A program made the translations under genes and the position numbers. Shown here piece after piece: positions 12,233 to 22,336 of a DNA stretch of 64,000 nt. The stretch is from assembly GCA_029747015.1 (NCBI GenBank), contig JAKOGI010001936.1, positions 72,664 through 136,663 on the forward strand, in the 5' to 3' direction. The DNA comes from Carnegiea gigantea. Taxonomy: Eukaryota > Streptophyta > Magnoliopsida > Caryophyllales > Cactaceae. Within the stretch, counting starts at the first letter, position 1. The number at the start of each line of letters is the position of its first letter. Below the pieces are notes generated by a model. The model saw nothing but the letters and a program-made list of their open reading frames with translations, made no database searches and was not told the origin of the DNA.

Positions 12233-15200
12233 ATGTATAGGAGAAGAAATCCTGATGGACATGGGCTTAGAGATGAGTGGTTGATGGGAGTGAATATGTT
12301 TGATCAATTTGCACGAAATCAGGAGGAATATAGAATTAACGAAGTTTATAGATGTCTATTTGCGAAGTGCAAGAATATGCAATATTTTATATCTGACATT
12401 GTAAAGTATCATTTGTATAGAAAGGGATTTGTGAAGAATTATTGGTGTTGGACAAGTCAAGGGGAAGAAGATAATTTGGAAGTAGGGGGTGCAAGTAGTT
12501 CACATTCTATGAATTTTGATTATGATCACAATGATCATAATCATATGGAGAACATGCTTCATACTGCCTTCCAAGCTAATGAAATGAATATGAGTAGCCA
12601 TCATAACGTAAATCCTGAGGCATTTTACACTATGCTTGAATCTGCCCAAAGATCGTTGTATGAAGGGTGTAACATAACTGAACTAGAAACATTTGTGAGG
12701 CTACTTAGTATTAAATCGGGGCACAACATGTCTCGATGTTGTTTAAACGAAGTTGTTGGTCTGATGAAAGATATATGCTCTTCTGAAAGTGGCATTCCAA
12801 ACAATTATCATCAGCAGCTCAGAAAAGTGAGAGATTTAGGCATGGATGTTCAAGAAATTGATTGTTGTTCGAATGATTGCATGATTTATTATAAGCAAGA
12901 TGAGGGTTTATCCGCATGTAAATTTTGTAAAAATGCAAGACAATTACCAAAGAACTCTAACCAATGAGGTCATAGGGAGATTTTATGTGCTAGAATGCAC
13001 TACTTACCTTTAATCCCAAGATTGTAGAGACTGTATGCCTCAAAAAGGACTGCTGTCCACATGAGATGGCACTATGAGCACCGCCAAGAACTGGGTGTTC
13101 TCCGGCATCCGTCAGATAGATTAGCATGGAAGCATTTCAACCAAAAGTATCCAAATTTTGCAGTACAGCCTCAGAATGTAAGGTTAGGAATATGTGTTGA
13201 TGGTTTCACACCATTTTTCATATCTGCGAGATCGTATTCTGTATGGCCAATTATTGTTACACCTTATAACTTGCCTCCAGATATGTGTATGACCACTCCA
13301 TACATGTTTTTAAGTTATATTATTTTAGGTCCAACAAATTCGAAGAACAAAATTGATGTGTACTTGCAACTCTTAATTGATGAGTTGAAAATGCTATGGG
13401 ATGTTGGGGTGGATACATTTGATGTTTCACGCGGGAAAATTTTTAGATTGCATGCTGCATTAATGTGGACAATTAATAATTTTCCCGCCTATGGTATCTT
13501 GTCCGGTTGAAGTACTCATGGGTTGCTAGCATATCCGGTTTGTATGCACCAAAATTATGCATTCCAGTTACAACATGGACGAAAGCCATCTTGCTTCGAT
13601 TGCCATGTCAGTTCTTACCTCAGAATCATTGTTCTAAAGCTAATAAAGTTGCTTTTCATGAAGGGAATAGCATACACATTGGCCCTCCCTGAAGGATTTC
13701 TGGTGAAATATTGTCTGATATAGCATCTACATTGCCTAAAGTGGCTACAGATGTACAATTTCAAATTTAAGAATTTCAGGAAAATAAACATAACCGGACA
13801 AAGCAAAGTATCTTTTGGGAGTTGCCTTATTAGAAGCATCAACTTCTGAGGCATAACCTTGATGTTACGCATATCGAGAAAAATTTCAATGAAAATATTA
13901 TAAACACAGTGATGGATGTTCCGGAAAAAACAAAGGATGATATAAAAGCAAGAATGGATATGTCTATTCTGTGCAGTGGGCTAGAGTTGAACTTAGCTGC
14001 ATGAGGGTCCACTGATAGATTGTGTAAGCCAAAAGCCAAGTTTGCACTATCGTTAGCTCAAAAAAGGGTTGTTTGCCAATGGTTGCGGGAGGTTCATGTG
14101 CCTGATGGTTATTGTTCTAATGTGGAGAATTGGGTTGATCCATCTAACATAGAGCTTTAAAATATGAAAAGTCACGATCATCATGTCTTTTTGGAGAATT
14201 TTCTTTCCAGTAGTTTTGCTGCTCTTTTGGAAGATGTTTTAGGACCCTTGGTTAAATTGAGTGAATTTTTCAGAAATGTATGCTCCAGTGAGTTACATGT
14301 TAGCATGCTTGAAGAGATGAATAAGAACATTGCTATAATTCTTTGTAAATTCGAGACAGTTTTCCCTCCTGATTTTTGGAATGTTATGGAACATTTGCCC
14401 ATTCATTTAGCAGAAAAAGCTTTGTTGGGTGGTCCTGTTCAATATCGATGGATGTATCCTTTTGAGAGGTATTTTGGCTGGTTGAAGCCTAGGCAAAGAA
14501 CAAAGCTCGTGTAGAGGCATCCATGGTTCAGGCATACTTAGCATTTGAAGTTAAACATTTTGTTGAGTATTATTTTCAGTTAAGTTTGCATTGCCTAAGA
14601 ATTGCGCGTAATGAGGGTATGCGACAATCCAAACCACAAATGCCAGCTCTTTCAGTGTTGAATTGTAAGGGCACTCCATTTTGAAATCGAGGCAAAAGAT
14701 ATCTTATTGAGCTGGAGTTCCGTGTCACTCGCCTTCACATCTTATTGAATTGTGATGAAGTGCAACCATATTTGGAGTAAGTTTATCAGTTATTGAAAGT
14801 TTCATTTGAATACTTAATAAATAGTTGAGTAATTAAATAATTTCAATCGTGAAATACAGTTGGTTTATACATCAATTTCGCGATCATAATCCAAATGTGA
14901 ATGATGTGGAAGTTAACTTGTTTATCGAGGCAAAGTTTGCACAGTGGTTTGAGTACAATGTAAGTAATTTTTCATAACTAATCTTCAATTCCTACAAAAT
15001 ATTTTGTAACTCTAAAGAGAATTATCTGTTTTTTTCTTCATAGGTCAATTCTTACCAGGTGTTTGATAATGAGAGATAAAATTTTTGGGTGAACTTATCT
15101 CATGGACCGATTATGATAGTGGAATATTTTTCTGGGTATAAAGTTAATGGTCATCGGTTTCATACCAAGGCTAGAAATGACGGTAAAGCCACATATAATT

Positions 15201-15829
15201 GGGGCGTGTGTGTCAAAGAAGTTGGCAAAGGTGATGAAGTATCAGAGGATTATTATGGCATACTTCATAAAATTATTTGTGTTGAATTTGCGGGTGAACC
15301 AATTAAAAAATATGTACTTTTAAATTGTGAGTGGTTTGACCCGAATGTTCCTCGAGGGCTACATTATCCTAAATTTACCCCATATCTCGAGGTTAATCAT
15401 AACCGACGTTATAGAAAGTTTGAACCATTCATCTCTGTTGATACCGCAACCCAAGTGGTATACCTTAAGTACCCTGAAGGAATACCAGGAAAAGCGAATT
15501 GGTGGGTAGCTCTATCGAATAAATCTCGCGGTACCCCTAAAGATAAGGATAATTTAGAACTTGCCTATCAACAGTTAGGAATGACAATCATGAATGTGGA
15601 TAACGTAATAGCCACAACATTAGTCGATGAAACTTCACAAGCTGATGATGTTGATGGACATGATTGGGGTGATGATTATGATGGGGATGGTGAACATGAT
15701 GATGATTATGAAGAGGACGAAGAAGGTGAATGGGAGGATGAAGTTGAAGATACTGATAATGATGATGAAGGAGATATGACATTACAAAGTGATGACGATG
15801 ATGACGACTATGTGTCCTACAATGGTTGA
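12233..15829 (+). pseudogene. CACTA transposase of TNP2 (TNPD) type, disrupted
   Basis: The N-terminal piece 12233-12967 carries the transposase-associated domain (CLFAKCKNMQYF, VKYHLYRKGFVKNYWCWTSQGE near 12400-12460). The start of the TNP2 domain follows (LYEGCN, then CSNDCMIYY). The TNP2 core runs on at 13020-13570 (RLYASKRTAVHMRWHYEH, DGFTPF, PYNLPP, DVYLQLLIDELK, TINNFPAYG). A DUF4218 region lies at 14040-14580 (PDGYCSNV, KSHDHHV, FPPDFWNVMEHLPIHL, WMYPFERY). A DUF4216 region lies at 15089-15560 (GYKVNGHRFHTKARN, WFDPNVPRG), followed by an acidic Asp/Glu tail. Damage includes TGA at 12965-12967, TAG before RLYAS near 13027, TGA for the tryptophan at 13508-13510 and frame changes near 13700-14000. 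GT/AG introns near 14780-14860 and 14960-15045 look plausible. TNP2 proteins cut at the CACTA ends. Confidence 0.93.
15089..15829 (+). CDS. Longest intact transposase exon: DUF4216 domain and acidic tail
   Basis: An open frame of 246 codons is preceded by the acceptor-like TTTTTTCTTCATAG near 15043. It holds FSGYKVNGHRFHTKARND, then a long conserved block to WWVALSNKSRG, then a C-terminal tail with more than 40 Asp/Glu in about 70 residues, ending in a stop at 15827-15829. This is the C-terminal part of the TNP2 product described above and is listed separately because this exon is undamaged. Confidence 0.8.
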   Translation: MNLSHGPIMIVEYFSGYKVNGHRFHTKARNDGKATYNWGVCVKEVGKGDEVSEDYYGILHKIICVEFAGEPIKKYVLLNCEWFDPNVPRGLHYPKFTPYLEVNHNRRYRKFEPFISVDTATQVVYLKYPEGIPGKANWWVALSNKSRGTPKDKDNLELAYQQLGMTIMNVDNVIATTLVDETSQADDVDGHDWGDDYDGDGEHDDDYEEDEEGEWEDEVEDTDNDDEGDMTLQSDDDDDDYVSYNG

Positions 15830-15979
15830 TTTAATTTTTTAGTTGTATGGATCTTTATGCATGTCTATGTACTTTTTTTAATTACAAGCTAGGAAAAACA
15901 ATTGTATATGTGTACTGTAATTTTTTCACTGACAATACTATGAATGTTTGCGTTGTTATATTTTGTGTCTATTTTGAGT

Positions 15980-17754
15980 AAATGGTGGACGTGGTCGAGG
16001 TCGAATGATTAGGAGTTGTGCGGGCAGAGGAGCACCACAACCGACCCCACAGAATGATCCTGCTGAAAACTATGAAACAAATACCTTTAGTGGGATGTTT
16101 GGAGGTTTCTTTGATCCAACTCAGCCGTTCGTAAATTATTTTGGTAGCATGACTGAGCAACTGTATATGCAATCACCTTTTTTTGGTATGGGCATGTAGT
16201 CACCTATCCAATCCAATAATCCTTACATCGGTGGCACTTCAGCTACCCCATTAGTTTACCAATAGTTTGGCACTGTTAACCTACATTACAACAATAATCA
16301 GATTATTAGTCAGCCTAGAATACCAAGCCACTCAGTCCACAACGAAGGGGTTCAAAATGAAGGGGTAGGAAGAGATAGATAAAGTCCTACATTTGATAAT
16401 AAAGCTGCAAGCACAAATAATAACATATATCTGTAACCTGATGGTGATACTTAAGTTCATTATAAATTTTCTTCTTCAGTAATCATATTGTTTTAATGGC
16501 TATGGTAATTAATTTTAACAACTTTTTTTTGTTCCTAGTTTTGTTCCATATTAGGGCGTCGTTCAAAAAATTCTTGAAGGCTTTGCAGGTAAACACCTAC
16601 GTCCTTAGACCACGTGTGGGAAAGTTCCACAGTCTCAAAGAGACATATAGTTTAATGAGTTCAAGGTTAATATTTTGTACAATGAATTTGAATGTCGTCA
16701 TTAGATTGTTTGAGATGTTTACTAATATGCTTCAACTTTGTTATAGAAGCACTACTGCTGGCATCCAGACAATAAAATCCAGATACAGTGTAACTTTGAG
16801 TACAGAGGTGCAACTCAACTTAGGAATATTCTTGGATATGCCAGGAAGTACCAAAAAAAGCCGAAATGGTTACCACCTAATGTTTGGAATGAGATGTTCA
16901 AATATTGGAGTGAGGATGACAAGTTTAAGAAATTCAGTCAACAAAATAAAAAGAATAGATTGAGTGATGCAAAAGGTTTTGGTCCTTCGTTACATACATG
17001 TGGCTCAATTCCGATTAGTGAAAGGAAGAGCCTCTTGGTAAGTAATGTGCTTATTAATAAGTGTATTTCCGATATACAATATATGGTAAGGATTTACATT
17101 TGATCATTCGTTGCACTTTATTTTTGTAGGCCAAAGAATAAGGTAGGGAACCCACATGTAAAGAACTATTTAAGGACACTCACTGCAAGGTCAAAAATAA
17201 AGTTTTCGTTGATAAAAAATCTGCAAAATAATATGTAAGTTTGGCACATTTTATTTAGACATTATTCATATGTTATAATTATCGTCTTAGTATATAATAG
17301 TTTCATTTTTGACAACTTTCAGGAGGATCACCATAAGAAATGGGAGAAGTACACTCAAGTGCAACTAAAGGGGGTTCCAACTGCACCTTATGACCCCAGA
17401 AGAAGTTTGGATTAAAGAAAATCTGGACAAAAAAGGCTGTGTGTACGGTTTTGGCACAGAGAGGGTCAAGTTGAAGAAATCAGCTACAATTGCAGCTGCA
17501 CGCCACTCATCAGCTAAGCACTTTGATCCAAGAGAGCAAGCGCAACTCCTCAATCAGAGCATTACCAAGCAAGCAGAGGCTATAAGTCAAATTGCCAAGA
17601 AATAGGGGAAGACAGAGCGTAGTATGAAAAAGTTTTGAGATTTCTAAAAGGACAAAGTGCAGGTTCTTCTAGCCAAATCAACTTAGACACTGATGATCAA
17701 CAGGACTCCCAAAATGACAATAATTATCCCACAAATTTGTCTGATTCTGATTAA
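15980..17754 (+). pseudogene. Second CACTA gene: plant Ptta/En/Spm-type (PF03004-like, TNPA-class) protein, decayed
   Basis: An Arg/Gly-rich start (NGGRGRGRMIR near 15983) leads into a Gly/Phe/Gln-rich stretch (to 16198). A block at 16747-17040 stays open in one frame for about 100 codons: KHYCWHPDNKIQIQ, ARKYQKKPKWLP, VWNEMFKYW, QNKKNRL, LHTCGSIPISERK. After an intron-like gap come ELFKDTH (17164-17184) and MTPEEVWIKENLDKKGCVYG (17389-17450). A tail ends NLSDSD-stop at 17754. The order W..L..YW, NK.NR, HT.GS, ELF..TH, K.G..YG fits the PF03004 family. Stops occur in the middle (for example near 16610). In related elements this protein binds subterminal repeats and aids transposition. Confidence 0.82.
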
Positions 17755-18057
17755 TTTATATGATCTGCATGCAGATCCAAAATAATTGTAGATGTTATGA
17801 TTAATTTTTAATTTAGCAGATTGAATTTTCAGATATAAAAATTTGTATTTGGTAACTATTACATATGTTGTTTGTGGTAATTGTAATATATTTAAGCTCT
17901 TTATTTTTTAGAAGCCAAAATTTTTTTGGAGCCAAAATTTTTTTTTGGGAGGGAAAAGGGAATTCCGTCAGAATTACCGATGGAAATCCCTTTTCTTTGC
18001 AAAATGCCTGCAAGCCCCAAACACAGACCGTTGCAGAACTGGAGTATTTTTGTAGAG

Positions 18058-18356
18058 TCACATCAAGAAAGAATTTAGATTATTTATTCTGCGATTAATA
18101 CTCAACAAAAGAACTTTTAATGAATCCAAATTCTTTTGACATTCCTCTCCCTCTTTTTCATCCTTCTTTTCTCTCCAGAAAAATCTTAATTATTGGTGAT
18201 TGAAGGTATTATTCTTTCCAATTTTATTAATAATAAGCCATAATCTATTCAATTATTATATTCTTGTTAGTGATTGTTCTTAAACTGACTTTTTAAATGA
18301 AAATAGAAATATTTCGTTAATGGTTTAAAAAAACATATCTACAAGTTAGACCAGTT
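18058..18356. other. Short AT-rich spacer between CACTA end and next repeat
   Basis: No gene or repeat boundary was recognised. A CTCTCCCTCTTT pyrimidine tract lies near 18145-18160. Confidence 0.5.
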
Positions 18357-18700
18357 AGACCAGGCAAAATTGACCTGATCCGAATGGCTTGAACGGAACG
18401 ACTCGAAACAAGACCTGACCCCACATTCAAAAGAGTTGAACCAATCTCGACCTGAAACCCAAAATTGAACCGACCCGAAAACGAACCGATCTGAAACATT
18501 ATTGATCTGATTTGACCCGAAATCCGAAAATGGCCCGAAATCTTATTGATTGGATGTAGACCCAAACTTGAAATGACCCGAACTGAATGACACTCGAACG
18601 GTTTCATACTCGAACTCATTCCAATCCGAACACAATGACCCGAATCCAAACCGTCCGAGTTTCGCCCAACCCGATTCTAACCCAATCTAATTCAAACTTA
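18357..18700. mobile_element. Truncated hAT-type end related to the 1.6-kb and 61.7-kb elements
   Basis: The sequence opens TAGACCAGGCAAAATTGACC, a near match to the inverted right end of the two full elements (TAGACCTGGCAAAAATTAAC). It continues with many GACCCGAA-type words, as in their subterminal regions. No partner end and no 8-bp duplication was found, so it is probably a fragment. TTAGACCAG is duplicated just upstream (18347-18356). Confidence 0.55.
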
Positions 18701-19081
18701 AAGTAGTGAGTGATGATACTAGATATACAACTTCACTTGATACTTAGGATGCAAAAGGCAAAAGCAGGTGACAAAACTTTACTTTAAACAAATGAAATAA
18801 TGCATTTGCAATTTTAGAAGGAACTGAGTTAGTAAGGATTTAACTCATTTGAGTGACAAAAATGAAAATTTAGAATCAAGGGGTTAAAATTATTCTATGA
18901 TTTATGTTGATCAGGCACAACTCTTCAATTTTTTTTAAAGTCTTTGATTTGATGGCTGGGGAGAGGGGAAATTTATAGCACTATTTTTCATCTACTTAAT
19001 TACGTCATTATGTGTTGCATTGGAGTGACACAATTGAAACTAAATCTTGGACAAATTAGAAATGGGTGATTTATATATACT
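18701..19081. other. AT-rich DNA, nothing recognised
   Basis: No coding sequence, repeat boundary or regulatory site could be supported. A word TTGGACAAATTAGAA near 19038 resembles the inverted-repeat arms in the following segment. Confidence 0.5.
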
Positions 19082-19902
19082 TGACCCAAATTTCATTTTG
19101 ATATGATTTTTTTTTTGGTGCAATATTAAAAAGTAACCCAATCAATTAAAATATAATCTTGGATGAATTAGAATGAGATTAAAAGCTACCCAATTGAAAT
19201 TCATCGTTATATAACCTCCTTTTAATTCATCCAAAGTTCTATGGCTTATGTGAGCGTGTAACATATCAAACTTATACCGCATATAAACTGAACCATTTAA
19301 AATACAAGCCGACCCAAAAGTAACTTGATCTGATTTCTACCCAACCTAAAATTAACCTAAATCTATAACCAAAATCTACCTAAATCAACTTTTGATTCGA
19401 CCTGCACCCAAATTACTCAGATGCATTGGGAGGAGATTCTTACCTTGCATGAGACAAAAGACACAGGGAAAGGAACAAGTGAGCGAAGGGTCAACCGGAC
19501 TTTGAGCAGCACACTTACCGATTAAGAGGTAACGATCTGCAATCTTTCCTGCCCATAGCATACCTCTCAATCTACAACTTGAAAAATTAGGTTAGGTAGC
19601 TGGAGTTTAAAGCACTTGTAACTTTATAAGAACAAAGCAAATTGGTTGAACTCAATCAAATATTCAGACAGTAATTAGAGATCACATAGATCTAATTGTT
19701 CCACAAACCGATTTTTGCTCAAGCAAATAAGAAGAATGCTTAGATGCGGACTCGATAATACTAACTTCCTGTGGGTAGGCAGCTACATCTGACAAGTTTT
19801 AATTAAACTGACATTGAGTAAAATCACAATCTAAATAGACAAGACCAACCCAAATGCACGCGCTTGCTTTAAACTAATGTACGTATCATCTTGCTTTAAA
19901 CT
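19082..19902. repeat. Segment A, copy 1 (~0.8 kb, duplicated at 32.93-33.69 kb)
   Basis: This segment is nearly collinear with 32930-33690. Shared words include GGTGCAATATTAAAAA, ACCATTTAAAATACAAGCCG, CAAATTACTCAGATGCATTG, GTAATTAGAGATCACATAGA and GCACGCGCTTGCTTTAAACT. A part recurs again at 19903-20266. On the minus strand a short open stretch (LRGMLWAGKIADRYLLIG) ends at the donor-like GTAAGTG (19515-19521, shown as CACTTAC on +). The segment may therefore contain a captured or duplicated exon; its source gene was not recognised. Confidence 0.8.
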
Positions 19903-20266
19903 AAGCGAGTGAAGGGTCAACAGGACTTTGAGTAGAGCATTTCGATCAAGAGGTTATGATCTGCAATCTTTCCTGTCGATAGCATACCTCTTAGTCTGCC
20001 CCTCAACTTGAAAAATTAGGTAAGGTAGCTGGAGTTTAAAGCACCTATATAACCTTATAAGAATAAAGTAAATTGGTTGAACTCAATCAAATATTCAGAC
20101 AGTAATTAGAGATCACATGCATCCAATTATTCCACAAACCAATTTTCGTTCAAGCAAACAAGAAGAATGCTTAGTTGTAGACTCGATAGTACTAACTTTC
20201 TATGGGTAGGCAGCTACATCTCATAAGTTTTAATTCAACTGACATTAAGTAAACCACAATCTAAAC
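19903..20266. repeat. Segment A, partial tandem copy 2
   Basis: It repeats about 19478-19840: GCGAGTGAAGGGTCAACAGG, AGGTAAGGTAGCTGGAGTTT, TTCAGACAGTAATTAGAGAT and GTAGGCAGCTACATCT. It stops at CTAAAC, where the copia LTR begins. The donor-like CTTAC of copy 1 is lost here (GAGCATTTCG). Confidence 0.8.
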
Positions 20267-20896
20267 TAAAGGAAGATTAAGGACATACCTTAACGCGGAA
20301 GCAAAGGATCTCATTGTTTGGTATTTGCCTATGATTCACTAAACTAGGACTGACGGTAGAGTCACCAGTAATGCCACACTCCAAACCTGGACCTTGTAGA
20401 TGGCTAGGTTGTGAGATAGGATAAGCAGAGAGGTTGATTCGTGTAGGGAATATTTCTAATCTGGGCTCCCCCTCTTCATGATTTGTTTTTTCTTCTTTTA
20501 TAATAGCACACAACTTATCACAGATTCAGGGAATTAACTTTGAAATTAATCTTCCTGTAACTGCCCAATCATGTTGTAGTAATGTGACCGTTGCTTGTCT
20601 GGTCAACAGCTCCCCCTCTTCATGATTTGTTTTTTCTTCTTTTATAATAGCACACAACTTATCACAGATTCAGGGAATTAACTTTGAAATTAATCTTCCT
20701 GTAACTGCCCAATCATGTTGTAGTAATGTGACCGTTGCTTGTCTGGTCAACAGCTCCCCCTCTTCATGATTTGTTTTTTCTTCTTTTATAATAGCACACA
20801 ACTTATCACAGATTCAGGGAATTAACTTTGAAATTAATCTTCCTGTAACTGCCCAATCATGTTGTAGTAATGTGACCGTTACTTGTCTGGTCAATA
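20267..20896 (-). repeat. Copia 3' LTR carrying three 144-bp tandem units
   Basis: The LTR starts TAAAGGAAGATTAAGGACAT on the + strand (TGAAGG in the right LTR). The sequence 20466-20609 is repeated at 20610-20753 and 20754-20897, exactly 144 bp apart and almost identical. Each unit starts CTCCCCCTCTTCATG; the first two end GGTCAACAG and the third ends GGTCAATAG. The right LTR has only one such unit. Confidence 0.9.
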
Positions 20897-21455
20897 GCTC
20901 CCCCTTGGTCACATAGATCGTAAACCTCATACCTCTTTGCCAACAAATCTCCTCACTTTTCATACTTGGAATGGAGTGTGCAAACAAAAATAAACCAATA
21001 GTATTATATCAAGTCACTATCTGAATGATATAACACTTTCACGGAATATGATATCCCAAATCATCCTCAGCATCACCAGTGGCATACATAATCCCTTTAT
21101 GCCATATGATATATCATATGATTATATACTCAATATAATCACCTGTGTTGATATGGTGGTTATGGATAGATTTTTTCTTAAACACTCACGAAATTCTATT
21201 TCAGCTTGATTGCTTTCCTAACGTGTTCTCACTGAACCGTATACATCATGGCCCTTAAGAAACTGCAACACCCCCAACCCCTACGGCTAGGAGCATTGCG
21301 TTTTTTTTTTACTTCCTATTTAACTTGACGGGACGAAACGGATAGAGTTTTCCCTAAAAACTGACCATTTCTAGGCTAAATTCCTTACAATAAACCCTTG
21401 GAATCATGGAAGTGTCAAGAATTCTAAAATAAGCTCAACGACTACATGTAGACTA

Positions 21456-22320
21456 TTTTCATACGATGGTCAAGAGAAATGCACTACTATTGCTTAATTT
21501 CTATCCAAGCATATCAAAATCTCATTTAATTTCTTATAATTCCAAATTCACATATGGGGGGCACCAACCGTATGGGGGGCACCACCTAGTGAGATTTTCA
21601 GTCATAGAAAGCTGCCTCCAATCTCTTGCAACAAATCATCATTAACACATCCAATAATGCATACACATTGTATGTGAACACTCAAAGTCATTTGATTACA
21701 CACAGAGAGTTAAGCTGGTAGGGCTAACCCAAGCATTATTACAAAGTAAATGCAAGCCTTCGATTGCAACACTAAGACCCAACCAAACAAGTAGAAAGGT
21801 TTCTAATGCGAAAGCACAACCCTAACTCATTAATCGAAAGACTTTGACTTTCAAGGTCTTTCGGTTTTCAAAAGGAAATAGTTTAACTGCATCTAGCTCT
21901 CTCTCTACCAACCTTTGAGTACATCTGCTCACTCCATTATGGGGACCGAGGAGCAATCATACTTTAGGGGTAAAGATGAGGCTAGAATTAAGACTTTTGC
22001 AATCATTTGAATTCAAATCATATGTTCTTTAAATGTTTGATTAAAATCACCAAGGTGCACACACATAACAATGTTGACTGAGTTAACACTTAGCTCATTT
22101 ATGAGAATGCAAGTCATTCAGCTTATACTCTTAGCAATTCGTTCATTCACTCGATTAGTGAGCTCACTCAAGCTGCCCCTAACTAGTTAAACACGCTAAC
22201 ATTCACATAAAACTCACATTTGCACACCAAAGCAAGCATATATCACATTATTGTGAACGCATCTTTAGATAACTAAATGAAATGTAAGACTCAAATCGCG
22301 GCCTATGGTCGCAGGACCTT
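21456..22320 (-). other. Noncoding internal remnant of the long-LTR element
   Basis: About 870 bp between the truncated left LTR and the primer-binding site. No reading frame or protease, RT or integrase motif was found. The phrase TATGGGGGGCACCA occurs twice in near-tandem (21555-21568 and 21572-21585). It probably represents leader sequence next to the primer site. Confidence 0.6.
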
Positions 22321-22336
22321 GCTCTGATACCATCAA

